DNA of 64,000 nucleotides, taken from contig NZ_CBDEGB010000002.1 of assembly GCF_965237655.1 (NCBI RefSeq), forward strand, positions 1,364,001 through 1,428,000, written 5' to 3'. The position numbers and the translations under genes are program-made. The notes beneath the pieces were generated by a model. It was not told where the DNA came from. It worked only from the letters and a program-made list of their open reading frames with translations, and did no database searches. Source of the stretch: Poriferisodalis sp965237655 (GTDB taxonomy: Bacteria > Actinomycetota > Acidimicrobiia > Acidimicrobiales > Poriferisodalaceae). Shown piece by piece: positions 15,295 through 24,427 of this stretch (position 1 is the stretch's first letter; every line of letters starts with the position of its first letter).

Positions 15295-17937
15295 TCAGGA
15301 CGGCAGGTTGACGACGGTTGCGTTGCCGACATGCGCGTAGCGCCCCGGCGTGCACGTGAGAACAATCACCTGGCAGTGTCGTCCGGCTGCCGCGATTGCG
15401 GCGCCCATACGTTGCAGGCGGGAGGGGTCGCTCCAGCCGAGCGCGTCGTCGAGAATTACGGGCGCGCCACCACCATCGGGGCTCACGATGGCAGCGCACG
15501 CCAAACGGGCAATAATCCCAAGCTGCTCCTGCGCACCAGTGCTGAGCTGATCGACATCGAGTGTGACGTCGTCGAGCGTGCGCCGCGACACCGACAGATC
15601 GTCGCTGATCTCGACCTCGAAGGACTCGTTGTAGACGATGTGCCCGAACTGCTCTATGCGCTCCTTGAATGGTCCGACGTACCGCTGCTGGGCCTCGACG
15701 CGCCTTCGTCCAAAGGTGTCGTACAGGAGCTTCGCGGCTTGAGCCCGGCGTTCGAGCGCCTCGCTCTCCCTGGAGCACCAGTCGAGCGCGCTGATGGCGG
15801 CTTGGTGCTGAGTCTGCAGCCCCGATTCACCGCGCACATCAAGGCTGACCCGCAGGCCGCGCAGACGCTCACGATTGGACTGCAGTTCGACCTCAGCTCG
15901 CCGAGCCGCAGCCTGTGCATTCTCCAGACGGCTCTTCAGTGCATCCATATCGGCAGCATCGAACTCGGCGCGGGCCTTCTCCCACGCCGATCGAGCCCCT
16001 CGCACAGCAGCTTCGGCGGACACGAGATCCGCAGTGAGGTCTGCGTCCGGCTGTTCAGTTCGTGCCGCATTCAGGGTTTCTTCCGTACGGTCGCGCCGGG
16101 CTTGCGCGTCGGTCATCTGAGCGCTCAGCACTGCATGAGCAACTTGCTGGTCGTGCAGAGCGCGAGCCGCGCTGTCGAGGGCTCGCATACACTGGTCGTG
16201 CTGGGACTTGTGCTCGGCCAACGATTCGCACAGGTCGAGAGCCAAGCGTGTGGCGTCGTCGTAGTTGGCTGGCATCGGGGGAGTTGAAGCGCGCTCAGCT
16301 TCGTAGCCGGCCACGCGTGCCGAGAGCCGTTCAGCTTTGCTGACCAGAGAGTCTGGTGTGAGGTCCTGAAGATCACGCTCAATTGCTGCCGACGCTTCGT
16401 CTTGTTCGCGCACGGCAGAGTTGCGACGTTCGAGGACGGTGCGCGCTTCTTCGACGCCAGCGACATCAACCTGTGCACACCGCCTGCGGAGTTCGGCTCT
16501 TGCGTCGGAGAGCCTGCGGGTGAGCTGCCGTGAATCCTCGGCGGCTGCAACAACTAGCTTCACTGAGTCAGGAACGACGATCTCTACCGAATCCGACACC
16601 GGCGTGACTCGTTCGTCGCCGATCTCAAGCGCAGCCGGAGCGCCGTCGATGGCGACTTCGATATCGCTGAGAGCTGTCGTCGTCACTAACGCCGAGCCGG
16701 TCCGGGCAGCCGCTTCGGCCGAGATCACTGCGAGATGTGCAGACTCGATCTGCGAGACGTCATCATCGTCGAGTCGGATGGCCTCCAGCGCTGCGCTTGA
16801 GCGGTCAAGAGCGGCTTGGGCCTCGACGACACGGTCGCGACGCTCACCGAGTTGTCGCGCTTCGATGATCTGGCGAAGGTGCTCGCGATCGCGGTCGGCC
16901 AGGGTACTCGCCTCCTGTGTCGCTTCGTGCAGCGTGCGAGCGGCATCGCGCGCCGCGAGGGCCTCATCGTGGTGACGTCGCGCTGCGGCGAGAGCCGGTG
17001 AGGACTGCTCGGCCCGCGCATTCAAGTCCTGCACGTCTTTTGCGCGACTTGCGAGGTCGTCGATGAGATCGGAGCGGACTCGTGACTCAGTCCGCGCCCG
17101 GTCGCGTTCTGCTTCGGCACGGTCAAGTTCGACCTTCCGACTCCCAACAACGGCTTCCAACCCTTGTGCCGCTTCCATCTGCGATTGGCAATCCTCGCGA
17201 ACCGACTCGTACTCGGCGCAGGCATCTGCCAAACGGGTCTCGTCGGCCGCTATCCGGGCAGCCAGGTCGGCGTCGGCTTCGACCTCGTCGAGCTTCTCCT
17301 TGAGTGAATCGGCGTTGTTGCGAGCCTGTTCGACTCCCTGCCTGGACTCGCTGAGATTCGGCCGTGGTCGCCCGGTTGCCGTCCAGTACTCATTGCGCTC
17401 GGAAACGATCGATTCCCACAAGCCTTCGTTTCGCCCGTCTGTGTAGCTGTCGCCCGCAGCGGCATCGAGAGCCGCTCCGAGGTCCGGCACTCCGAAGGAA
17501 GGGAGCGAGAGCTTGGTCCCTTGCTGGACGCTGAGGGCTTCCCACAGTGAGCGATCGAGCGTCTCGTCGAGTATGAGTTGGACTCGCTCATGGGCTTCGT
17601 CCCCAGTGAGCTGTTCGCGTCGGGGCGCCAAAATGTCGAGCAAGGTTTTCCGCCCCCGCCCCCACTGCTTGTGGAATACGAAGCGGTATTGGCCCGATGA
17701 GATTTCGGCTTCGACCATGGGTCCTGCGTCCCTATGGACAGGCTTGACCGACTTGACACGGCGGTGACCCGACCGGTCCGGGAACCGCTTGTCGAGGAGC
17801 AAGCCGAAGCCTTCAACGACGCTGGATTTGCCGACTTCGTTGTCGCCCTCGATCACTGTCGTGCCCTGGATGTCGAATGTCACTTCGGCGCTCTCGACGC
17901 CGCGGAAGTTCACAAGCTTGATGCGGTGGATTCTCAC
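15295..17937 (-). CDS. SbcC/YhaN-like coiled-coil ATPase
   Basis: An 880-residue SMC/Rad50-type ATPase. The N-terminus has KLVNFRGVESAEVTF and the Walker A EGDNEVGKSS; the C-terminus has the signature-like QLSTGAQEQLG and Walker B PVILDDALGWSD. Between them are long coiled coils (about 200-400 and 480-730), interrupted near residues 410-465 by a short beta-rich segment (ALVTTTALSDIEVAIDG and following). No CxxC zinc hook is visible, unlike Rad50 or SbcC. The ATG overlaps the stop of the nuclease gene upstream by 4 bp, so the pair is co-translated. The likely role is DNA-end processing or repair with its partner; regulation of the nuclease by ATP is inferred from the family. Confidence 0.82.
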   Translation of the reverse strand: MRIHRIKLVNFRGVESAEVTFDIQGTTVIEGDNEVGKSSVVEGFGLLLDKRFPDRSGHRRVKSVKPVHRDAGPMVEAEISSGQYRFVFHKQWGRGRKTLLDILAPRREQLTGDEAHERVQLILDETLDRSLWEALSVQQGTKLSLPSFGVPDLGAALDAAAGDSYTDGRNEGLWESIVSERNEYWTATGRPRPNLSESRQGVEQARNNADSLKEKLDEVEADADLAARIAADETRLADACAEYESVREDCQSQMEAAQGLEAVVGSRKVELDRAEAERDRARTESRVRSDLIDDLASRAKDVQDLNARAEQSSPALAAARRHHDEALAARDAARTLHEATQEASTLADRDREHLRQIIEARQLGERRDRVVEAQAALDRSSAALEAIRLDDDDVSQIESAHLAVISAEAAARTGSALVTTTALSDIEVAIDGAPAALEIGDERVTPVSDSVEIVVPDSVKLVVAAAEDSRQLTRRLSDARAELRRRCAQVDVAGVEEARTVLERRNSAVREQDEASAAIERDLQDLTPDSLVSKAERLSARVAGYEAERASTPPMPANYDDATRLALDLCESLAEHKSQHDQCMRALDSAARALHDQQVAHAVLSAQMTDAQARRDRTEETLNAARTEQPDADLTADLVSAEAAVRGARSAWEKARAEFDAADMDALKSRLENAQAAARRAEVELQSNRERLRGLRVSLDVRGESGLQTQHQAAISALDWCSRESEALERRAQAAKLLYDTFGRRRVEAQQRYVGPFKERIEQFGHIVYNESFEVEISDDLSVSRRTLDDVTLDVDQLSTGAQEQLGIIARLACAAIVSPDGGGAPVILDDALGWSDPSRLQRMGAAIAAAGRHCQVIVLTCTPGRYAHVGNATVVNLPS

Positions 17938-19079
17938 TGTGCAGATCCCACGAGTCGGTACAGGAGAGCCATCGCGTCCTGCGCTGCGACGGCCCTCGAC
18001 TCGTCGTCGAACGCGTCACTGGCCAGCGCGAGTTCTTGCAGGTCTCCCAGCGCGTCGTTCGCGAAGCCCGAGAGCCCGAGGTCCGCTACCTCGATCTCAT
18101 CTGGTACGACGACGAGATCGGAGCGTCGCTCCCACGTCTCGAGGGCCGCAAACAAGTCGGCGAAGTGATCGAGCAATCGGTCGAGGCGCCCCTTTTGGGC
18201 AAGCGAGACCTGACCGACTAATGACAGTTTGACGACAGTCCGTTGCTTGTCTTCGAGGGCGTTGAGCCACTGTTCCAGCGAGTCGATGTCGGCATCCGAT
18301 GTCAGGTGAGATTCGTGCTGCTGGAAGGACCATGTGCCGATTTTGCGCGGTGTTACTTCGACGCGTTCCGGCCTAAGCTCAACGACGAGCACGTTGCCTG
18401 GATCCGTCTCGTCGTAGTCGGTCGGTTCGGGGGCACCTGAGTACCAAATGCGACCGCTCGTGCCCTCGTCCGTAGTGGAGTGTCGGTCGCCGAGCGCGAC
18501 ATAGTTGATTTGCCCGGCCTCAACGCGCTCTTCCAATCGCTCAAGCGAAATGAGCGCTGGATTGGCAGCATCGGGCGAGCGGCTGTCGAGGGCGCCATGG
18601 CCGGTGATGATGCGGAGTGCCGCAGATGGCTCCGCGACCGCGCATGCCTGATCCACCAGGTCACGAAGCGGACGCTTGGACGTCCAGGGCGCGGCCACCA
18701 ATTCGACGCCTTCAGCTACCCGAATCGGCGCCGAGTCCTCCAACACGATGACGTTCGGCAGTGGCCGTTCGCGGAACGTGTTCGAACTGAAGATAGAAGC
18801 GGCATCCAGAGGGTCGTGATTGCCGGGCAGAAGGTAAAACGTCACGCTCGGGGTGGTGGCCATGGCATCGAGCGCTCGAGCGAGCACTTTGCGGTCGATC
18901 TGGTTCGACTCGAATACATCTCCGCACACCACGACGAATTCGCAGCCCTCGTCGGTTGCAAGCTGGCCGATTCTCCGGATGGCATCGACTCGAGACTCGG
19001 TGAATCGCGGCTGGGCCTCGCCGCTCAGAAAGTGACGAGTCATCCCGAGCTGCCAGTCGGCTGTGTGAATGAACTTCAT
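17934..19079 (-). CDS. SbcD/YhaO-like metallophosphoesterase (DNA nuclease subunit)
   Basis: 381 residues of the calcineurin-like phosphoesterase fold. Motifs in order: FIHTADWQLG (D with H), VVCGDVFESN, LLPGNHDP, ITGHGALDS and YVALGDRHST. These match SbcD/Mre11-type nucleases except that the last motif reads GDRH rather than the usual GHxH. After about residue 250 comes a capping and ATPase-binding region. The start is taken at ATG 19079 (MKFIHTADW); a TTG six codons upstream is possible. It forms an overlapping pair with the coiled-coil ATPase. Confidence 0.82.
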   Translation of the reverse strand: MKFIHTADWQLGMTRHFLSGEAQPRFTESRVDAIRRIGQLATDEGCEFVVVCGDVFESNQIDRKVLARALDAMATTPSVTFYLLPGNHDPLDAASIFSSNTFRERPLPNVIVLEDSAPIRVAEGVELVAAPWTSKRPLRDLVDQACAVAEPSAALRIITGHGALDSRSPDAANPALISLERLEERVEAGQINYVALGDRHSTTDEGTSGRIWYSGAPEPTDYDETDPGNVLVVELRPERVEVTPRKIGTWSFQQHESHLTSDADIDSLEQWLNALEDKQRTVVKLSLVGQVSLAQKGRLDRLLDHFADLFAALETWERRSDLVVVPDEIEVADLGLSGFANDALGDLQELALASDAFDDESRAVAAQDAMALLYRLVGSAQ

Positions 19080-19175
19080 GGCACGAGACGGTAACAAGGA
19101 GATGTGACACGCACCCCAACATTTCGTGCCTGGTCGACGATGATCGCGGAGGGCATAGCTGCGATGGTTTGAGCG

Positions 19176-19778
19176 TCAGACCTCGCTGACGGAGTCGCCC
19201 ACGCGGACCGTGCCGGGTCGGATGACTCGGCAGTTGACGCCGCGCAGGCGCAGATCACGTCCTTCACCGGTGTTCACAAACCTCAGCGCCTCGCGACCGA
19301 AGCGTGCTGCGTACTTGGCGCAGCCGGTGTGCGGCTCGACGGCGACTTCAAGCACCGCATCGCCGACAGACAGCTGCGTGCCTGCCGGAAGCGCTTCGTG
19401 GCCGATGTCGAGGTCCGCATAGATCTGGTCTCCTGCCAGCGGCCAGCGTTCGATCGGCCCGATGACCGCTGCTGCGGCGCGGGAATTCATGATCGTGATC
19501 TGCTTGTTGGGGTGCGGACCCCCGTCGGCCGACAGCGAGGTCCCACGCTGGTTCCAGGTGTCACCCTCGATGCCCTCGTCAGCATTGATGCGGGCCTCGC
19601 TCAGCACCTCGCGGGCATCTTCAGCGGGACGGCGGACGATGAGCTGGATCGTGCCGGAACTTGCTGGTGCATCGCGAATGTTCCAAACCGCAGCCTCCAG
19701 CTCCTCGGCGCTTCGGTGGCGAGCCTCGTCGTTGCGGGTATCTGGGTCGGCCGTGACGGTTGCCGTTGATGGGTTCAT
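19176..19778 (-). CDS. MOSC-domain protein
   Basis: A 200-residue protein with the MOSC (molybdenum cofactor sulfurase C-terminal) fold. Typical segments are ADEGIEGDTWN, KQITIMNSRAAAAV, DQIYADLDIGHEALPAGTQL and the Cys-bearing EPHTGCAKYAARFG, where the conserved Cys is thought to carry sulfur. MOSC proteins handle Mo-bound sulfur or reduce N-hydroxylated compounds. The ATG at 19778 has GAGGCAG about 8 bases upstream. It lies 61 bp after the HyuA-HyuB fusion and 96 bp before the nuclease gene, all on one strand, but no functional link is obvious. Confidence 0.82.
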   Translation of the reverse strand: MNPSTATVTADPDTRNDEARHRSAEELEAAVWNIRDAPASSGTIQLIVRRPAEDAREVLSEARINADEGIEGDTWNQRGTSLSADGGPHPNKQITIMNSRAAAAVIGPIERWPLAGDQIYADLDIGHEALPAGTQLSVGDAVLEVAVEPHTGCAKYAARFGREALRFVNTGEGRDLRLRGVNCRVIRPGTVRVGDSVSEV

Positions 19779-19839
19779 GAAGAGCTGCCTCACAGCGTGA
19801 TCGTCGGTCGCGGGCCTGACATGGCGCCACCTGCGGGAA

Positions 19840-22800
19840 TTATCGCGGCGCATCCGGCTGGGAGGAAACGAATTCCAGCTGCAGGTCACGCGCCATGGCC
19901 TCCGGGCTGCGGTCTGCGGGGTCACCGAAGCCACCTCCACCGGGGAACTCCACGATCAGGCGGCGGTCGCCGGGGATCACCGAGCGGCCCTTGGCACGCA
20001 CCTCAGTGCCGTCGTCGAGCGACAGGCGGCCCAGCGCGCCTGGCCCACCGCCATGGCGGCCCCGGGCTGGATACACCGTCCGCTCGTACGTGGCGCTGAT
20101 CGCGAAGTCCCGCCCCTGGCGGTTCTCGAGTTCGATCACCTGGCCCAGCCCGCCCCGGTACTTGCCCGACCCGCCGGAATCGGTGCGGAACTCCTTGCGC
20201 CAGAACACCAGCGGTGAGCCGATTTCGTTCACCTCCACGGGCATGTTGCGCACTCCGCTGGGGAACGCCGTGGCTGACAGCCCATCGGCTCTCGGGCGGG
20301 CGCCTGCACCACCGGAATGGAAGCTCATGAGGATGTAGCGCTCGAGCTTCAGTCGGTCGGATTCATCACCGGAGCGTCCCACCGCCGCCTGGGAGCGAAT
20401 TGTTGCGCCGACTCCGGTGTCGGGCTGCCACACGCCGGTGCCGAGCAAGTTCCACAGCGATGACGTGCCCTCGGCGGGCACCCGTTCGGGCACAACCTGG
20501 CTCAGGCAGCCGAACACGGCGTCGGGGAGCAGTTGACCCATGACGTGGCGCACGTTCACTGCCGCCGGATGGGGTGCATTGAGAATGCAACCCTCAGGAG
20601 CTCGGACCCGAACCGCATCCAATGACCCTGTGTTGTTCGGGATGTCAGGTCCGATGATGCATCGCACGCCGAAAGACGTATAGGCATCGGTGTAGGCCAT
20701 CGGCACGTTGATGCCCCAGCCCGACTGGGGTCCTGTGCCGGCGAAGTCCACCTCGATGCCGTCGCCGGCAACCGTCAGGGAGCAGACGATGTCAATGGGT
20801 TCCTCCATGCCGTCGACCCGCATGGTCGAGTTCCAAGTGCCTCCGGGCAGCTCGCCGATGGCGTCGAGCATTGCCCGGTGCGACGACGAGATGATGTGTT
20901 CGGCCAGTTCGTCAAGGTCGGCCATGCCGTACTCGTTCATCATCGAGATCAAACGGGCCGCACCGGTCTCGTTGCAGGCGGCCAGCGAGTGGATGTCGCC
21001 GATGACCTGTACGGGATCGCGCACATTGGCCTCGATGATCGCCACCACGGTGGGATCGAAGACGCCGTCGGTGGCGAACTTCAGGATCGGCAGGTACAGG
21101 CCCTCGTGGTACACCTCTTTCGAATCGGTGGTGAAGCCGGCCCCGCCGATGTCCACGACGTGGCTGGTGCAGGCGAACAGCGCCACCAGCTCGCCGTTGC
21201 GGAACGCCGGCGTGACCACCACGATGTCGAAGAGGTGGCCGGTGCCCTTCCAGGGATCGTTCGTGAGGAAGATGTCGCCCGGGCGCATCTCCGAAGCGGG
21301 AAAGCGGTCCAGGAAGTGCAGGACCGAGTACGCCATGGAGTTGACGTGGCCCGGTGTGCCGGTGACCGACTGCGCGAGCATCCGGCCCTGCGGGTCGAAG
21401 ATCCCTGCAGACAGGTCGCCTGCTTCGCGAGTTGACGTGCTGAATGCAGCACGGACCAGAGCTCGCGCCTGTTCCTCGGTGACCGAGATGAGGCGGTTCC
21501 ACTGCACTGCCAGCCGCACGGCGTCGAGAGGGGCCGCTCCGACGGCTCGGCTTGTGCCTTCAGAAGCCGTTGCAGCTTCGCCCAGCCGGCGAGTGCCATT
21601 CGATGTCGAACCGATGGTGATCCGCAGATGTCCACCCGAAGTGACCGTCGACACGAATCCCTCCGGCACCACCGTGGTGGTCTGATCCTCGGTGATCAGT
21701 GCAGGTCCGACCAGCCAGTCGCCTGCTCGCAGCGCATCCCGCTCGTAGACGCCATGGGCGACGGCTAGACCGGTGTCGGTGTCGGTGACGAGCGTGGTTG
21801 TCGCCGAGGCGACCGGTTCAGCAGTGACCTCGGGGTGCAGCGACATGGCCTCGGCTTGTGGCGTGCGGACCTCCAGCAGCCAGCTGAGCACCTCGATCTC
21901 GAGGTTGCCGATGTGGCGGGTGTACAGCTGCTGGTAGGCCTTGGTGAAGGCCGTCCGCAGCTGGCTGCGCAGTTCGGCGTCACTGGGGTTGGCCACGTCC
22001 TCGAACAGCAGCGCGGCGGCGTCGACCTCGACCGTGATCTCGTGGCCTTGGCCCCGGTAACGCATGAGAGCGCGCACGTGCGTGGTGGTCTCGGCGTCGG
22101 GCGCAGCAGCCCGCACGATCGCGTTGGCTTCGTCGGCCATGTCGCCCAGCAGTTCTGCCAGGCTCGTCGCAGTCAGCTCGCTGACGCGGGCATGGCGTGT
22201 GCGGACCGATTCGTGGGACACCGGGGCCCGCAGGAAGCCGATCGCCGAACCCACGCCCGCCCCGGCCGGCACCACGATGTCATCGATGCCGAGCTTGGCG
22301 GCCACCCGGGCAGCGTGCAGCGGGGCGGCACCGCCGAAGGCGATCAGCGTGCCGCTGCTGATATCGCAGCCCTGATCGGCTGCGTGGACACGTCCGGCGT
22401 TGGACATGTTCTCGTCGACGACCTCGGTGATGCCGATCGCAGCGACCGTCGTCTGCAGTCCAGCCGGTTCAGCCAACGCAGCAGTGAGTGCCTTGGCAGA
22501 AGCGTCGGGGTCGAACCTGAGCGTGCCGCCAGCGAAGCGTTCGCCCAGCAGCCTGCCCAGCACGGCGTCCGCGTCGGTCACGGTGGGTTCGGTCCCGCCG
22601 CGTCCGTAGGCCGCGGGCCCCGGTTCTGATCCGGCACTGGCAGGACCGACGGTGATGCGGCCAAGTGCGTCCAGGCTTGCGATCGAGCCGCCCCCGGCGC
22701 CGATCTCGACCATCTCGATCACCGGCAGGCGCAGCGGCAATCCGCTGCCCGCCAGGAACCGGTACTCGCGGCCGATCTCGAATTCGCGGTTCGTGCGGGG

Positions 22801-23727
22801 ATGGCCGGACTCGACGATGCACAGCTTTGCGGTGGTGCCGCCCATATCGAAGCTGAGCGCCCGCTCGCAGTCGAGGCCCCAGGCTATTTCCGACGCGAGG
22901 ATAGCGCCGCCTGCCGGTCCGCTCTCAATAAGCCGCACCGGGAAGCGCAATGCCTCGGCGAGCGTTCCCAGCCCGCCGCCGGAGGTCATCAGGAAGAGCT
23001 CGCAGCCCAGGCCCAGCGCTGCCAGCCGCTCATCCAGGTCGGTCAGGTAGCGCCGCATGAGCGGTGCGATGTAGGCGTTGGCGCACGCTGTGGAGAAGCG
23101 TTCGTACTCGCGGATCTCGGGGCAGACCTCGCTGGACAGGGTGACGCTCGCCTCTGGCCAGCACTCCGCCAGGATCTCCGCGGTGCGTTCCTCGTGGCGG
23201 GAGTCGAGATACGAATGCAGGTAGCCGACCGCCACGCTGCTGACGCCATCGGCTGCCAGCGATTCGGCAGCGGCCCGGACAGCATTCTCGTCCAACGCCA
23301 GCAGCACGCTCCCGTCGGCAGCCAGTCGTTCGGGGATGCCGATACGCCGGTGCCGCGGCACGAGCGGTTCGGGCCGGCGCATGTACAGGTCGTATTGCTC
23401 GAACCGGTTCTCGTGAGCCATCTCGACCGAGTCGCGAATGCCTTGGGTCGTCAGCAGCGCCGTGCGTGCGCCGCGGCGCTCGATGAGTGCGTTGGTGGCG
23501 AGCGTGGTGCCGTGGATGAACACGCCCACCTCCGCGGGTGTGACACCCGCCTCGCTCAGGACGGCCTCGACACCGGTGAGCACGGCATCGGCGGGCGACT
23601 CTGGCGTGGTCAGTACCTTCACCGTGTGCAGCGCTGGATGCGCGCCTCGGCCACCGTCGACCTCCAGCGCGATGTCGGTGAAGGTCCCGCCGATGTCGGC
23701 TGCGAGCCGCGCGCGTGCGCCTGCCAT
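19840..23727 (-). CDS. Fused hydantoinase A/B (5-oxoprolinase-like ATP-dependent amidohydrolase)
   Basis: A 1295-residue fusion of HyuA and HyuB in the order of ATP-dependent 5-oxoprolinase. The HyuA part (about 1-730) has the ASKHA phosphate motif ADIGGTFTD, FIHGTTLATNAL, RFEQYDLYMRRPEPL and a second phosphate motif FDMGGTTAKL. The HyuB part (from about 735) has LFACTSHVVDIGG, FLTNDPWKGTGHLFD and a Gly-rich end (FPGGGGFGDP). Family members open cyclic amides such as hydantoins or 5-oxoproline at the cost of ATP, or carboxylate ketones such as acetone. The ATG at 23727 is chosen because the ASKHA motif starts ten residues later. Its length matches 5-oxoprolinase (about 1290). The exact substrate is undetermined. 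Confidence 0.88.
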   Translation of the reverse strand: MAGARARLAADIGGTFTDIALEVDGGRGAHPALHTVKVLTTPESPADAVLTGVEAVLSEAGVTPAEVGVFIHGTTLATNALIERRGARTALLTTQGIRDSVEMAHENRFEQYDLYMRRPEPLVPRHRRIGIPERLAADGSVLLALDENAVRAAAESLAADGVSSVAVGYLHSYLDSRHEERTAEILAECWPEASVTLSSEVCPEIREYERFSTACANAYIAPLMRRYLTDLDERLAALGLGCELFLMTSGGGLGTLAEALRFPVRLIESGPAGGAILASEIAWGLDCERALSFDMGGTTAKLCIVESGHPRTNREFEIGREYRFLAGSGLPLRLPVIEMVEIGAGGGSIASLDALGRITVGPASAGSEPGPAAYGRGGTEPTVTDADAVLGRLLGERFAGGTLRFDPDASAKALTAALAEPAGLQTTVAAIGITEVVDENMSNAGRVHAADQGCDISSGTLIAFGGAAPLHAARVAAKLGIDDIVVPAGAGVGSAIGFLRAPVSHESVRTRHARVSELTATSLAELLGDMADEANAIVRAAAPDAETTTHVRALMRYRGQGHEITVEVDAAALLFEDVANPSDAELRSQLRTAFTKAYQQLYTRHIGNLEIEVLSWLLEVRTPQAEAMSLHPEVTAEPVASATTTLVTDTDTGLAVAHGVYERDALRAGDWLVGPALITEDQTTTVVPEGFVSTVTSGGHLRITIGSTSNGTRRLGEAATASEGTSRAVGAAPLDAVRLAVQWNRLISVTEEQARALVRAAFSTSTREAGDLSAGIFDPQGRMLAQSVTGTPGHVNSMAYSVLHFLDRFPASEMRPGDIFLTNDPWKGTGHLFDIVVVTPAFRNGELVALFACTSHVVDIGGAGFTTDSKEVYHEGLYLPILKFATDGVFDPTVVAIIEANVRDPVQVIGDIHSLAACNETGAARLISMMNEYGMADLDELAEHIISSSHRAMLDAIGELPGGTWNSTMRVDGMEEPIDIVCSLTVAGDGIEVDFAGTGPQSGWGINVPMAYTDAYTSFGVRCIIGPDIPNNTGSLDAVRVRAPEGCILNAPHPAAVNVRHVMGQLLPDAVFGCLSQVVPERVPAEGTSSLWNLLGTGVWQPDTGVGATIRSQAAVGRSGDESDRLKLERYILMSFHSGGAGARPRADGLSATAFPSGVRNMPVEVNEIGSPLVFWRKEFRTDSGGSGKYRGGLGQVIELENRQGRDFAISATYERTVYPARGRHGGGPGALGRLSLDDGTEVRAKGRSVIPGDRRLIVEFPGGGGFGDPADRSPEAMARDLQLEFVSSQPDAPR

Positions 23728-23788
23728 CGACCCAGCGTAGGCGAGCCGCATTCGGTCGCCGCTAGTAGCTGCGGGGTACCGTGCAGGC

Positions 23789-24413
23789 GTGCGAGTGGCG
23801 ACCAGCGGGCCGGCAGGCCGCCCCCAGGAGCTGGTGCCGGACTCCGTGTCGGCATCGTGCGAGCAATCTGGAATCCCGAAATCGTCGAGCGGTTGTCGGA
23901 CGGCGTCCAGCGGGGCCTCGATGAGCTGGGGGTCACGAGTGGCGACCAGCGGGCCGGCAGGCCGCCCCCGAGCTGGTGCCGGACTCCGTGTCGGCATCGT
24001 GCGAGCAATCTGGAATCCCGAAATCGTCGAGCGTCGGACGGCGTCCAGCGGGGCCTCGATGAGCTGTCACCGAGGTAACCGAAGTGACCGTGCCTGGGTG
24101 CTTCGAAATCCCGCTGGCGGCACAGATGCTGGCCAACTCCGGTCGTATCGACGCGATCGTGACGATCGGAGCGGTCATCCGCGGCGAGACCACTCACTAC
24201 GAGCTAGTCAGCGAAGGCGCCGCGCAGGGCGTGATGGCTGTTCAGCTTGAAACAGGCATCCCGATCGGCTTCGGCCTCGTCACGGTCGAGAGCGAAGAAC
24301 AGGCACACGCGCGCAGCAAAGGCCCCGGAGGCCACAACGTGGGCGAGGACGCGGTTTACGTGGCTGTCACGATGGTGTTGCTCGCCCGCAACCTCGCAGC
24401 CGACCGGGACTGA
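23789..24413 (+). pseudogene. ribH: 6,7-dimethyl-8-ribityllumazine synthase, interrupted by a tandem duplication
   Basis: The C-terminal 110 residues are intact and contain FEIPLAAQMLANSGR, GAVIRGETTHYEL with the catalytic His, and GHNVGEDAVYVAVTM. The N-terminal third (RVGIVRAIWNPEIVER, then LSDGVQRGLDELGV) is present twice as a 144-bp tandem repeat. Copy A has 2 extra bases and copy B lacks two separate 4-base stretches, so no single frame from a start codon reaches the C-terminus. A consensus of the copies would give a full RibH of about 160 residues starting GTG at 23789. The enzyme makes lumazine for riboflavin. Either the gene is truly broken or the assembly is wrong here. Confidence 0.8.
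23792..24069 (+). repeat. 144-bp tandem duplication in ribH
   Basis: Copy A spans 23792-23935 (144 bp) and copy B 23936-24069 (134 bp). By eye the copies have no substitutions, only three indels: AG is extra in copy A near 23826; GTTG is missing from copy B near 24033; GGGG is missing near 24066. The junction has CGAG microhomology. Confidence 0.9.
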
Positions 24414-24427
24414 TTGGCGCCTGTGAG

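Noticed and set aside
23792..24069. A CRISPR array or satellite
   Set aside because: There are only two long units with no spacers, and the unit encodes the N-terminus of RibH.
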